This document shows, in pieces, positions 33,937 to 43,911 of a stretch of DNA of 47,610 nucleotides. A model generated the notes under the pieces. It had not been told where the DNA came from. It ran no database searches and worked only from the letters and a program-made list of their open reading frames with translations. The position numbers were made by a program, and so were the translations under genes. Origin of the DNA: Bacteroidota bacterium. GTDB taxonomy: Bacteria; Bacteroidota; Bacteroidia; Flavobacteriales_F; PHOS-HE28. The stretch covers positions 1 through 47,610 of the forward strand of contig JAFEAI010000052.1 in the NCBI GenBank assembly GCA_018266475.1, written 5' to 3'. Positions within the stretch are counted from its first letter, which is position 1. Each line of letters begins with the position of its first letter.

Positions 33937-34482
33937 TCAGGCGGTCACCTTCAGGTCCTCCAGCAGTTCGGCCCAATCCCACAGGCAGTACTGCATCAGC
34001 TTGTTGATGCGGCCCAGCACGATGGGGTTTGGCGCCTTCATCTCCCGGAAGTAGGCATCCTGGTTGCGGAACAGGTCGTACTTGTGGAAGATGGCCTTGC
34101 TCATGGCGTACACCGTGTTCTTGCTGGGGTGGTTGATGCGGGCCATGAAATGCTGGAGCGCGATGGTCTCTGTTTCCAGCTCGGCGGCGGAGGTGCCCAG
34201 GAAGGGCGCGAACTTTGAATAGGCGTGCTGGGCCAGGCGCTGGTCCACGCCGCTGGGCAGGTGCTTGGGCGCTTCCATTAGGTTGCCGGCGAAGAGGATC
34301 AGCGCAAAGAGCTCGTCATCGCCGGGGCCGAACACGGGCCGGGTGGTGAACTCGGAGGCTTCCTCCAGCTCGGCCACAATGGTGGGGTAGCCCTCCTCGG
34401 CAAGGCGCAGCACCGCATTCACGAACACGTTGGAGAATTTCTCCTCGCTGATCTTTTTCTTCCCGAAGATTGTTCCGATCAT
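33937..34482 (-). CDS. Conserved cytoplasmic protein of unknown function
   Basis: This is a 181-residue protein from MIGTIFGKKKISEEKFSNVF. There is no signal peptide or membrane segment; it is mostly helical, with TRPVFGPGDDELFALILFAGN and PNPIVLGRINKLMQYCLWDWA as the clearest blocks. I recognise it only as the kind of conserved hypothetical seen in Flavobacteriales. A -7 box TACGTTCG (34502-34509, minus) lies 19 nt before the ATG. The DinB-family gene is divergent, with a 98-bp spacer. Confidence 0.7.
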   Translation of the reverse strand: MIGTIFGKKKISEEKFSNVFVNAVLRLAEEGYPTIVAELEEASEFTTRPVFGPGDDELFALILFAGNLMEAPKHLPSGVDQRLAQHAYSKFAPFLGTSAAELETETIALQHFMARINHPSKNTVYAMSKAIFHKYDLFRNQDAYFREMKAPNPIVLGRINKLMQYCLWDWAELLEDLKVTA

Positions 34483-34580
34483 GGCAATGCGGCTCTTGCC
34501 GCGAACGTACCGCCGTAACGGCAACGGGAGAAAGCCGGGCGCGTGCTTATTTTCAACACCGTTATCCACGCTTGAACACC

Positions 34581-35054
34581 ATGAAACAACTGATCGACCA
34601 GTACGCGGCCTACAACCTGTGGGCGAACACGCGCCTTGTGGAGCGCTTGCAGCGCGAGCCCGACGCACTGCTGGACCGCCATGTGAAGAGCAGCTTTCCG
34701 GGATTGCGCGCCACGGTGCTGCACATCCGCGATTCGAGCAGCACATGGCATGTACGGGCCTTCGGCGCCGAACGCGCGGCGGCGGGCAATGGCATCGACA
34801 GCCTGCTGCAGGTGAGCGTGGCCTTGCGCGACCGCGTGCTTGCGCTGGGCGGGGCGGACCTGGGCGCCATGGTGGCCTACACCACTGCCAAGGGGCAGGC
34901 GTGCAACCAGCCGCGCTGGCAATTGCTCATGCACTGCTTCAACCATGCCACCTACCACCGCGGCCAGGTGGTCACCATCATGCGCCAACTGGACCTGCAG
35001 GAGATACCGGCCATGGACCTGGTGGTCTATCAGCGGTTGTCGCCCGGCATGTAG
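34581..35054 (+). CDS. DinB-family metal-binding four-helix protein
   Basis: This is a 157-residue protein from MKQLIDQYAAYNLWANTRL, the family N-terminus. DinB/YfiT-like proteins are four-helix bundles that bind a divalent metal with three His; candidates here are His in VLHIRDSS and two His in CFNHATYHRGQV. Members include bacillithiol- and mycothiol-dependent transferases and stress proteins; the substrate here cannot be told. It is convergent with purB, 8 bp away. Confidence 0.85.
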   Translation: MKQLIDQYAAYNLWANTRLVERLQREPDALLDRHVKSSFPGLRATVLHIRDSSSTWHVRAFGAERAAAGNGIDSLLQVSVALRDRVLALGGADLGAMVAYTTAKGQACNQPRWQLLMHCFNHATYHRGQVVTIMRQLDLQEIPAMDLVVYQRLSPGM

Positions 35055-35062
35055 GGGGCGGC

Positions 35063-36418
35063 CTATGCGAGCAGGTCCACGCCGAGGTAGGTGGACGGGG
35101 TAAGCGCGCGCAGGCGCTGCTTCACCGGCTCCTCCACATCGAGCGCAGCGATGAAGGCGGCTATTTCGTCGCGGCCTATGCGCTCCTTGCCCCGCGTAAG
35201 GTCCTTCAGGCGTTCATAGGGCTGCGGATAGCCCGCCCTGCGCAGGATGGTTTGGATGCCTTCGGCCACCACGGCCCACTGCCCGTCCAGGTCGTGTGCG
35301 ATGGCTGCTTCGTTCAGGAGCAGTTTGTCCAAGCCTTGCAGGATGGAGCCGATGGCGATCTCGGTGTGCGCCATGGGCACGCCGATGTTGCGCGTAACGG
35401 TGCTGTCGGTGAGGTCGCGCTGCAGGCGGCTTACCGGCAGTTTTTCGGCCAGGTGTGCAAAGAGGGCGTTGGCCAGGCCCAGGTTGCCCTCGGCGTTCTC
35501 GAAATCGATTGGGTTCACCTTGTGCGGCATGGCGGAGGAGCCCACCTCGCCCGGTTTCACCCGTTGGCGGAACCAATCCATGCTGATGTATGCCCAGGCA
35601 TCCCGGCACAGGTCGGTCAGGATGGTATTGATGCGGCGCATGGCGTCGAAAAGTGCCGCCAGGTCGTCGTAGTGCTCTATCTGCGTGGTGAACCGCTGGC
35701 GTGTGAGGCCGAGCTTTTGGGCGGTGAAGCGGTCGGCGATGCCGGGCCAATCCAGTTCGGGGTATGCGGCCAGGTGCGCGTTGAAGTTGCCGGTGGCGCC
35801 GCCGAACTTGCAGGTGAACGGCACCTGGCGCAGCAGGCGAAGCTGGTCGTCAAGGCGTTCGGTGAACACCTCCAGCTCCTTGCCCAAGCGGGTGGGCGAG
35901 GCGGGCTGGCCGTGCGTGCGCGCCAGCATGGGCACCTGCGCCCATTGGAGGGCCAGGCCGTGGATGCGGTCGCGCAGGGCCGACACGGAAGGGATGTAAT
36001 GCCCTGTGACGAAATCCTTCAACAGCATCGGCAGCGCGGTGTTGTTGATGTCCTGCGAGGTGAGCCCGAAGTGTACGAACTCCTTTTCCGCGCCGAACCC
36101 GAGCTCCTCCATGCGCTCTTTCAGCCAATACTCCACGGCCTTCACGTCGTGGTTGGTGGTGCGTTCGATCTGCTTGATGGCCAGTGCATCGGAAACCCCC
36201 AGGGCATTCACGCGCTCCGCCAAGGGGGCCAGGCGCTCCACCGGCACCCCTTTCAGTTCGGGCAGCGGTTCCTCGCAGAGAAAGGCGAACCAGTGCAGCT
36301 CCACCGCCAGGCGGTAGCGGATCAGGGCCAGTTCGGAAAACCATCCGGCCAGCGGTGCGGTGCGTGCGCGGTAGCGCCCGTCGATGGGGGAGATGGCGGT
36401 GAGCGGTGCAAGTTCCAT
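35063..36418 (-). CDS. purB: Adenylosuccinate lyase
   Basis: This purine biosynthesis enzyme cleaves SAICAR to AICAR and adenylosuccinate to AMP, releasing fumarate. It is a 451-residue protein from MELAPLTAISPIDGRY, the usual PurB N-terminus. The superfamily signature GSSAMPHKVNPIDFENAEGN is near 293, the catalytic segment EFVHFGLTSQDINNTA near 110, and ARTHGQPASPT near 165. The larger open frame upstream has no similarity. A TACTTTTG box (36425-36432, minus) lies 6 nt before the ATG, so the mRNA has almost no leader. The DUF6438-like lipoprotein is divergent, 83 bp away. Confidence 0.95.
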   Translation of the reverse strand: MELAPLTAISPIDGRYRARTAPLAGWFSELALIRYRLAVELHWFAFLCEEPLPELKGVPVERLAPLAERVNALGVSDALAIKQIERTTNHDVKAVEYWLKERMEELGFGAEKEFVHFGLTSQDINNTALPMLLKDFVTGHYIPSVSALRDRIHGLALQWAQVPMLARTHGQPASPTRLGKELEVFTERLDDQLRLLRQVPFTCKFGGATGNFNAHLAAYPELDWPGIADRFTAQKLGLTRQRFTTQIEHYDDLAALFDAMRRINTILTDLCRDAWAYISMDWFRQRVKPGEVGSSAMPHKVNPIDFENAEGNLGLANALFAHLAEKLPVSRLQRDLTDSTVTRNIGVPMAHTEIAIGSILQGLDKLLLNEAAIAHDLDGQWAVVAEGIQTILRRAGYPQPYERLKDLTRGKERIGRDEIAAFIAALDVEEPVKQRLRALTPSTYLGVDLLA

Positions 36419-36424
36419 GGGCGG

Positions 36425-36432
36425 CAAAAGTA
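36425..36432 (-). promoter_or_regulatory. Promoter -7 box directly before purB
   Basis: Minus-strand TACTTTTG is a full TAnnTTTG match, followed by CCGCCC and ATG. Confidence 0.6.
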
Positions 36433-36469
36433 GCCCATGGTGTCCGGCACGGAAGGGATCGGCACGGTA

Positions 36470-36498
36470 TTGGGCAAGGGTTGGCGGGTTATCTTTCG
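36470..36498 (+). promoter_or_regulatory. Promoter directly before the DUF6438-like lipoprotein
   Basis: TTG at 36470 and TATCTTTCG at 36490-36498 are 17 nt apart; only CCC separates the box from the ATG at 36502. Confidence 0.55.
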
Positions 36499-36501
36499 CC
36501 C

Positions 36502-37059
36502 ATGCACATGCACACGTTGATCGTTGCCGTTGCGCTGCTGGCAGTTGGCGGCGGCTGCAAAAGCAAAAAGGAAATGCCTGCGGCATCCGCCGAACCGGCG
36601 CAAAGCATTGGTGCGCCCGAGGAGGAGGCCGATCCCTCGCAGCCCGTGCAGCAAATGCCGCCCAAGCTGGGCGGCGACAGCGTGTGGTTCGCCATGGAAC
36701 GCACGCCCTGCTTCGGCACATGCCCCGCCTACAAGCTGCTCATCATGCCCAACGGCTCCGCCACCTACATCGGCCGCCGGTTCGCGCCGCGCGAAGGCAT
36801 CTATACGGGGAAGGTGGACGCCGCCACCATGAAGGCACTGGGCCAGGCGGTGGAGGCCAGCGGCTTCAGCAAGATGGACGACGTGTACGACCGGCCTGTC
36901 ACGGACCTGCCCAGCACGATCATCCGCTTCCGCACCGGCGGGCAGGACAAGCAGGTGGTGGGGCGCGTAGGGCCGCCGCAGGCGTTCAAGGACCTTGCCA
37001 AGCGGGCAGAGGAGCTGCTGGCCAATGTGGAATGGACCAGGGTGGGCGAAGAGCGCTGA
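36502..37059 (+). CDS. DUF6438-like lipoprotein
   Basis: This is a 185-residue protein with a lipoprotein signal (MHMHTLIVAVALLAVGGGC, acylated Cys19). A linker of about 35 residues rich in Pro, Glu and Gln precedes a domain that opens FAMERTPCFGTCPAYKLLI, the conserved Cys-x3-Cys block of DUF6438, followed by NGSATYIGRR. Members are envelope proteins of unknown function; the two Cys may form a disulfide. Confidence 0.78.
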   Translation: MHMHTLIVAVALLAVGGGCKSKKEMPAASAEPAQSIGAPEEEADPSQPVQQMPPKLGGDSVWFAMERTPCFGTCPAYKLLIMPNGSATYIGRRFAPREGIYTGKVDAATMKALGQAVEASGFSKMDDVYDRPVTDLPSTIIRFRTGGQDKQVVGRVGPPQAFKDLAKRAEELLANVEWTRVGEER

Positions 37060-37195
37060 CCGGACAACCCTCCGCTGAACCGTTCATCCCGGCACAGCGG
37101 TCCGGAACTGGGGCACTAGGGCGGCCCTCCGGCTACATTCGCGGCCCCGGAACCCCTCAGGACGTTCCATTCCCTTGCAACCCATCAAACAAACC

Positions 37196-39439
37196 ATGGT
37201 CATGAAGAAATTGCTTACCCTGTTCATTGCAGTGCTGCTCACTGCGGCCAGCGCCCATGCGGGCGAGGGCATGTGGCTGTTGAACAAGCTCAAGCAGGTG
37301 AACGAGGCGCAAATGCGCCAATTGGGGTTCAAGCTCACCGCCGAGGATGTATACAGCCTGAACAAGGCCAGCATGAAGGATGCCGTGGCGCGCTTGGGCG
37401 GCGGCTTCTGCAGCGGCGAAGTGGTGAGCGCGGACGGCCTGATGCTTACCAACCACCACTGCGGCTACTCGGCCATCCAAAGCCTGAGCACCCTGGAAAA
37501 CGACATCCTCACCAACGGCTTTTGGGCCATGAAGCGCGACCAGGAAAAGCCGGCCGGCTTCTCGGTGAGCTTCCTGCAGTACATCACCGACGTTACCGAC
37601 ACGGTGCGCTCGGTGCTGAACCCGCAGATGAGCGAGGCGGACCGCGAAGTGGCCATCAGCCAGGTGGCCGAGGCCCTGAAGGCCAAGATCGGCCAGGGGC
37701 AGAAGTACATCGACGTCAACTTCAAGTCGATGTTCGCCGGCAATGAGTTCTACGTGTTCGTGTACAAAAGCTACCCTGACGTGCGCTTGGTGGGCACGCC
37801 CCCCAATGCCATCGGCAAGTTCGGCGGCGACACCGACAACTGGCAGTGGCCGCGCCACACGGGCGACTTCAGCATGTTCCGCATCTACACCGGGCCTGAC
37901 GGCGAGCCCGCCGAATACGCCGCCGCCAACATCCCCTTCAAGCCGCGCTGGCACTTCCCCGTAAGCCTGGACGGCGTGAAGAAGGGCGATTTCAGCATGA
38001 TCATGGGCTTCCCCGGCAGCACCGACCGCTTCCTGAACAGCGACGGCGTGGAAACGGCCCTGAACATCGAGGAGCCCAGCCGTGTGAACATTCGCGGGGA
38101 AAAGCTCGACATCCTCAAGAAGCACATGAACGCCAACGACGGCGTGCGCCTGAAGTATGCGGCCAAGTACGCGCAGATCTCCAACTACTGGAAATACTTC
38201 ATCGGCCAGCAGAAGGGCCTCAAGCGCCAGCATGTGTACGAGCGGAAGAAGGACCAGGAAACCGCCCTGATGGCCTGGGTGAACGCCGATCCCGCCCGGC
38301 AATTGAAGTACGGCGAACTGGCCAAGGACCTCAGCGACGGCTATGCTGAGCAGGCCAAGTACCAAAAGGGCTACGTGTACCTGCAGGAAGCGGCCTTCGG
38401 CAGCGAAATGGTGGTGTTCGGCTTCCGCCTGTACGGCCTGATGATGCAGATGGAAAAAGACCCCAAGGGCACCGCCAAGATCACGGCCATGGGGGAGATG
38501 GTGAAAAAATCCGCGCGTGATTTCTGGAAGAACTACGACCCCGCCACCGATCAGGAGGTAACGGCGGCCATGTTCGCCATGATCCACAAGGACGTGCCTG
38601 CCGACCAGCAGCCGGATGTGGTGGCCACGGTGACCAAGAAGTACAAGGGTGATTTCGGCAAGTGGGCCGAGGCCATGTTCAAGACCAGCATCCTCACCGA
38701 CAGCACGCGCCTGATGGCCTTTCTGGCCAAGCCCCAGCTGAAGGTGCTGCAGAAGGACCCGGGCATGCAGGCCTCGGTGAGCTGCCTGAACGAATACCGC
38801 AACGTGCTTGGGCCCGCCATTGAAGGCCCGCAGGAAAAGATCGACCGGGGCTACCGCCTGATGGTGCAGGCCATGCGCGAGAAGGACCCGGAGAAGATGT
38901 GGTACCCCGATGCCAACAGCACCGAGCGCCTCACTTACGGCAAGGTGAACGATTACAGCCCTGCGGACGCCATCCACTATGATTACTACACCACCGAACT
39001 GGGCATCCTGCAAAAGGAGGACCCCACGAGCGATGAGTTCATTGTGCCCAAGCGGGAAAAGGAGTTGCTGCTGGCCAAGGATTTCGGGCGCTATGCGCGC
39101 GAGGACGGCAGCCTGCCGATCTGCTTCATCAGCGAGAACGACATCACCGGCGGCAATAGCGGCAGCCCGGTGATCAACGGCAACGGCGAGCTGATCGGCA
39201 TTGCCTTCGACGGCAACTGGGAGGCCATGAGCGGCGACATCTCCTACGAGCCCGAACTGCAGCGCACCATCAGCGTGGACATCCGCTACGTGCTGTGGAT
39301 CATCGACAAGCTGTCCGGGGCCAAGCACCTGGTGGATGAAATGACCTTGGTGAAGACCCCTCCTCCCGCTCCTCCGGCACCGGTGGAGGCCCCTCCGGCA
39401 CCGGCACCCCCGGCAAAGAAGCCGGTGAAGAAGGGTTGA
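37196..39439 (+). CDS. S46-family dipeptidyl peptidase, DPP7-like
   Basis: This secreted serine exopeptidase of Bacteroidota removes N-terminal dipeptides from oligopeptides in the periplasm. It has 747 residues with signal peptide MVMKKLLTLFIAVLLTAASAHA. The chymotrypsin-like triad is visible as His87/88 in TNHHCG and Ser655 in GGNSGSP; the catalytic Asp lies in between. At position 673 it has Gly (IAFDGNWEAMSGDI); the acidic-specific DPP11 has Arg there and DPP7 has Gly, so a hydrophobic P1 preference is likely. The last ~30 residues form a Pro/Ala/Lys tail (PPPAPPAPVEAPPAPAPP...) not typical of the family. A hairpin terminator follows. Confidence 0.92.
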   Translation: MVMKKLLTLFIAVLLTAASAHAGEGMWLLNKLKQVNEAQMRQLGFKLTAEDVYSLNKASMKDAVARLGGGFCSGEVVSADGLMLTNHHCGYSAIQSLSTLENDILTNGFWAMKRDQEKPAGFSVSFLQYITDVTDTVRSVLNPQMSEADREVAISQVAEALKAKIGQGQKYIDVNFKSMFAGNEFYVFVYKSYPDVRLVGTPPNAIGKFGGDTDNWQWPRHTGDFSMFRIYTGPDGEPAEYAAANIPFKPRWHFPVSLDGVKKGDFSMIMGFPGSTDRFLNSDGVETALNIEEPSRVNIRGEKLDILKKHMNANDGVRLKYAAKYAQISNYWKYFIGQQKGLKRQHVYERKKDQETALMAWVNADPARQLKYGELAKDLSDGYAEQAKYQKGYVYLQEAAFGSEMVVFGFRLYGLMMQMEKDPKGTAKITAMGEMVKKSARDFWKNYDPATDQEVTAAMFAMIHKDVPADQQPDVVATVTKKYKGDFGKWAEAMFKTSILTDSTRLMAFLAKPQLKVLQKDPGMQASVSCLNEYRNVLGPAIEGPQEKIDRGYRLMVQAMREKDPEKMWYPDANSTERLTYGKVNDYSPADAIHYDYYTTELGILQKEDPTSDEFIVPKREKELLLAKDFGRYAREDGSLPICFISENDITGGNSGSPVINGNGELIGIAFDGNWEAMSGDISYEPELQRTISVDIRYVLWIIDKLSGAKHLVDEMTLVKTPPPAPPAPVEAPPAPAPPAKKPVKKG

Positions 39440-39458
39440 ACGATGTGTTGCATGACCG

Positions 39459-39486
39459 AAGCGGGCCGCCCAAGGGCGGCCCGCTT
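39459..39486 (+). terminator. Terminator behind the S46 peptidase
   Basis: Perfect 13-bp stem aagcgggccgccc with its complement and a 2-nt AA loop, ending in TTT. Confidence 0.8.
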
Positions 39487-39564
39487 TGCGTATCGGCCGG
39501 GTGGGCGATGGACGCGCCCGTGGTTGCGGCGGTGCCTCCGCACGGCCAGGCGGCAAGCAATTAT

Positions 39565-39636
39565 ACCGTTGTCACAAGCAATAGGGCCCCACTTCGGCTT
39601 CGCACGGTTCCGGGCAATTGCTTGTACACACGGCAT
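39565..39636. repeat. 70-bp imperfect palindrome, copy B
   Basis: The reverse complement aligns along the full length with copy A at 27356-27425. Arms are ccgttgtcacaagcaa and ttgcttgtacacacgg; the core tcggcttcgcac is identical to the core of copy A. Confidence 0.75.
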
Positions 39637-39650
39637 CAAACCACTGCAAA

Positions 39651-39682
39651 CATTCGGATCGTCCTTTGGACTGTTCCGAATG
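39651..39682. terminator. Hairpin between convergent genes
   Basis: Outer stem CATTCGGA/TCCGAATG and inner stem GTCC/GGAC around a TTT loop. It lies just behind the stop of the minus-strand 121-residue gene. Confidence 0.5.
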
Positions 39683-39693
39683 TCGCATTGGCA

Positions 39694-40059
39694 TTACTTG
39701 GGCAATAGCACCAGGTCTTGCCGCAGCAAGGCCAGGCCGTTGGGCGCCGGGGGCATGGCACGGTGCAGCTCCACGTAGCCGTTCTCGCGCTCCACGCGCA
39801 GCTCGTACGGCACGCCGGCGGGGATGAAGAGGGCAAAGCGCCCATCGCTGTTCACCGAGGTGATGGAAAGGCGCTTGCCGGAGGCGTCGTAATAGCCCAC
39901 CAAGCAGTCGTACACGGGCTTTCGGGTGAGGCTGTCCGTCACCATGCCGAAGAGCTGGATGCGTTGCGCGGAGCCGCTCGGGGGCAGGTCCAGGTGCGGG
40001 TGCTGGGCGCGGAGCAGGGTGGGGGCAAGCAGCAGGAAGAGCACAGGCCAAAGGCGCAT
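39694..40059 (-). CDS. Small secreted protein with regulatory-domain-like fold
   Basis: This 121-residue protein has a signal peptide (MRLWPVLFLLLAPTLLRAQ). The mature part IQLFGMVTDSLTRKPVYDC, then NSDGRFALFIPAGVPYELRVE and NGYVEL, has the layout of a carboxypeptidase-regulatory-like (transthyretin-fold) domain as found at the N-terminus of TonB receptors, here alone. It precedes no partner gene in its operon; yidC is upstream on the same strand, with its stop 42 bp before this ATG, so co-transcription is possible. Confidence 0.7.
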   Translation of the reverse strand: MRLWPVLFLLLAPTLLRAQHPHLDLPPSGSAQRIQLFGMVTDSLTRKPVYDCLVGYYDASGKRLSITSVNSDGRFALFIPAGVPYELRVERENGYVELHRAMPPAPNGLALLRQDLVLLPK

Positions 40060-40101
40060 GGCCGTTTTAACGGGGACGGCTGGCCGGGGGTTCGGGGCGG
40101 C

Positions 40102-41973
40102 TCAGCGGCGCTTCTTGGCCGTGGCCTGCTGTTGTTTCTGGATCTCCTCCAGGCGCAGCTGCCACTTGCTCTTCTTGCGCGGCTTTTTCATGTTGGCCAG
40201 CAATTGCTCGCGCACCTTGCCCTCGTTGAGGAACCAGCGCGTGATCACGGTCATTTGCAGGATGCTGATCACGTTGGCCAGGAGGTAGTAGTAGCTGAGG
40301 CCCGCGGGGAGGGAGTTCATGAAGAAGAGCATCATCACCGGGAACATGTACATCATCACCTTCATGTTCGGCATGCCCTGCTGCTGGGGCATCTGGTTGC
40401 TGTTCACCAGGGTGTAGATGATGGTGCTGGCGGCCATCAGCAGGGTGAAGAGGCTGACATGGCTGCCGTAGGCGGGAATGGTGAAGGGCAGTTGCAGGAT
40501 GCTGTCGTAGCTGCTGAGGTCGTCGGCCCACAGGAAGGGCTGCTGGCGCAGTTCGATGCTGCTGGGGAAGAAGCGGAACATGGCGTAGAGCACCGGCAGC
40601 TGCAGCAACATGGGCACGCATCCGGAAACGGGGTTCACGCCGGCCTTTCGGTACAGGTCCATGGTGGCCTGCTGCTTCTTGAGCACATCCTCCTTGCCGT
40701 ACTTCTGGTTGATGGCGTCCACCTCGGGCTTCAGGGCCCGCATGCGGATGCTGCTCTTTTGGTTGCGGTAGGCGATGGGCAGCAGCAGCAGCTTGATGGC
40801 GATGGTGAGGGCCAGGATGATGATGCCGTAGCTGAGGTTGAAGCGGTGGAGGAAATCGAAGATGGGGATCACCAGGAAGCGGTTCATCCATCCGAAGATC
40901 CCCCAGCCCAGGTCGATGATGCGGCTGAACTCGGGGATGCCGGTGTGGCGCAGGGTGTTGTACTGGTTGGGGCCCAGGTAAAGCTGCATGGCCAACGTAC
41001 TGTGGTCGCCGGGCTCCTGTTGGAAGAAGAGCTTGGCGTCGTAGCGCTTGTTGTAGAGGGTGTCGTTGGGCAGCGTGGTGACGGAGATCTCCGAGCCGCT
41101 GCTGCTGAAGCCGTCGGGGTTCACCATGGCCACGGTGAAGAAGTCCTGCTTGAAGGCCACCCAGTTGGTCTTGCCCTCGAGTTTTTTCGTATCGTCCTTG
41201 GTTTCGCTCAGGAAGTCGCGGTCGGCATTGAGGTATTTGTAGAACACGGTGCATTTGTGCTCTTCGGTGGGGCGGTGCTTTTCGTTGTGGAAGCCGGTGA
41301 GGTCCCAATGGAACATCACGTTGCGGGGGTCCACTTCGGGCAGGCCCACCAGCTCTGCGGTGGCGTGCATGAACCAGGAGGCGCTGTCCAGCTGGTAGGT
41401 GATCTGCAGGTACTTTCCGGGGTCGGTGGTGGCGGCCCTCAGCTGCACGCCGGTGGAGCCCAGCTTGCGTGCGGTGAAGTTCATGTCGCGGGTGCTCAGC
41501 CGCAGGTTTCCCAGGAAGAAGTTGTACTCGTACACGCCGCTGTCGGGCACGGCCAGCAGCAGGGGCTTGCGTCCCCAGTAGGTTTTGTAGTCCTTCAGGC
41601 GGATCACGTTGGGGCGTGCGCCGAAGGTGTTGATGGCCACCTGGAGGTTCTTGTTTTCGATGACCACCACTTCATTGGCCCCGTTGGCGGTGGGGGCGAA
41701 GATGCCCAAGTGGCCCTGTGCGCGGGCGCTGCGGAGGCTGTCGGCATGCAGGGTGTCCGCGGCGGTGGTGTCGGCGGCAGGTTCGGCGGTCTTCCGTTTT
41801 TGGGCCAGGGCTTCTTCGGCATGCCGGGCCTGCTGCTGGATGGCGAGCTGGGCGATGCTGTCCTGCTCCTGCTGCATGCGGGCGCGTTCCTCGGCGCTGG
41901 GCATGGTGAGGTACTGGTAGCCGAACAGGATGGCCACGATAAGAATGATGCCGATGATCGAATTGCGGTCCAT
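40102..41973 (-). CDS. yidC: Membrane protein insertase YidC
   Basis: This enzyme inserts and folds inner-membrane proteins, with or without SecYEG. It is a 623-residue Bacteroidota-type YidC: an N-terminal membrane anchor (IIGIILIVAILFGYQYL), a large periplasmic domain, then the conserved five-segment core from about residue 360 (FGWMNRFLVIPIFDFLH, IKLLLLPIAYRNQKSSIRM, NPVSGCVPMLLQLPVLYAMF, FPVMMLFFMNSLPAGLSYYY). The C-terminus is basic (KKPRKKSKWQLR), as expected for ribosome contact. It lies downstream of pyrG on the same strand but has its own TATCTTCG box at 42010-42017. Confidence 0.96.
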   Translation of the reverse strand: MDRNSIIGIILIVAILFGYQYLTMPSAEERARMQQEQDSIAQLAIQQQARHAEEALAQKRKTAEPAADTTAADTLHADSLRSARAQGHLGIFAPTANGANEVVVIENKNLQVAINTFGARPNVIRLKDYKTYWGRKPLLLAVPDSGVYEYNFFLGNLRLSTRDMNFTARKLGSTGVQLRAATTDPGKYLQITYQLDSASWFMHATAELVGLPEVDPRNVMFHWDLTGFHNEKHRPTEEHKCTVFYKYLNADRDFLSETKDDTKKLEGKTNWVAFKQDFFTVAMVNPDGFSSSGSEISVTTLPNDTLYNKRYDAKLFFQQEPGDHSTLAMQLYLGPNQYNTLRHTGIPEFSRIIDLGWGIFGWMNRFLVIPIFDFLHRFNLSYGIIILALTIAIKLLLLPIAYRNQKSSIRMRALKPEVDAINQKYGKEDVLKKQQATMDLYRKAGVNPVSGCVPMLLQLPVLYAMFRFFPSSIELRQQPFLWADDLSSYDSILQLPFTIPAYGSHVSLFTLLMAASTIIYTLVNSNQMPQQQGMPNMKVMMYMFPVMMLFFMNSLPAGLSYYYLLANVISILQMTVITRWFLNEGKVREQLLANMKKPRKKSKWQLRLEEIQKQQQATAKKRR

Positions 41974-42009
41974 AGGGGCTCCGGTACGCCTGGTTTGGCG
42001 TGAAGGGCG

Positions 42010-42017
42010 CGAAGATA
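42010..42017 (-). promoter_or_regulatory. Promoter -7 box of yidC
   Basis: Minus-strand TATCTTCG lies 36 nt before the yidC ATG. Confidence 0.5.
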
Positions 42018-42037
42018 GCCGTGGAGGCCATGGCGGG

Positions 42038-42058
42038 CCGCCCCTTTTTGCGGGGCGG
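42038..42058 (-). terminator. Hairpin between pyrG and yidC
   Basis: CCGCCCC-TTTTTGC-GGGGCGG, a 7-bp perfect stem, lies 36 bp behind the pyrG stop. No T-run follows on the minus strand, so termination may be partial. Confidence 0.45.
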
Positions 42059-42093
42059 TTGCCGGGCGTGCGGGACGGAGCGGGCGGGGGGCA

Positions 42094-43824
<1,731 letters not shown>

Positions 43825-43911
43825 TTAAAAAGGCGTGGCAGGCGGTGGCCAGTGGTCCGCCGAACGGCTGGCCGCGCCCTTGGGCAACGCGCCATGGGCG
43901 GCCCGTTCCGC

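Noticed and set aside
34430..36433. 667-codon frame antisense to purB and across the DinB gene
   Set aside because: It runs over two well-identified genes with no similarity of its own.
37157..39556. 799-codon frame antisense to the S46 peptidase
   Set aside because: Same cause; the peptidase has a full catalytic set on the plus strand.
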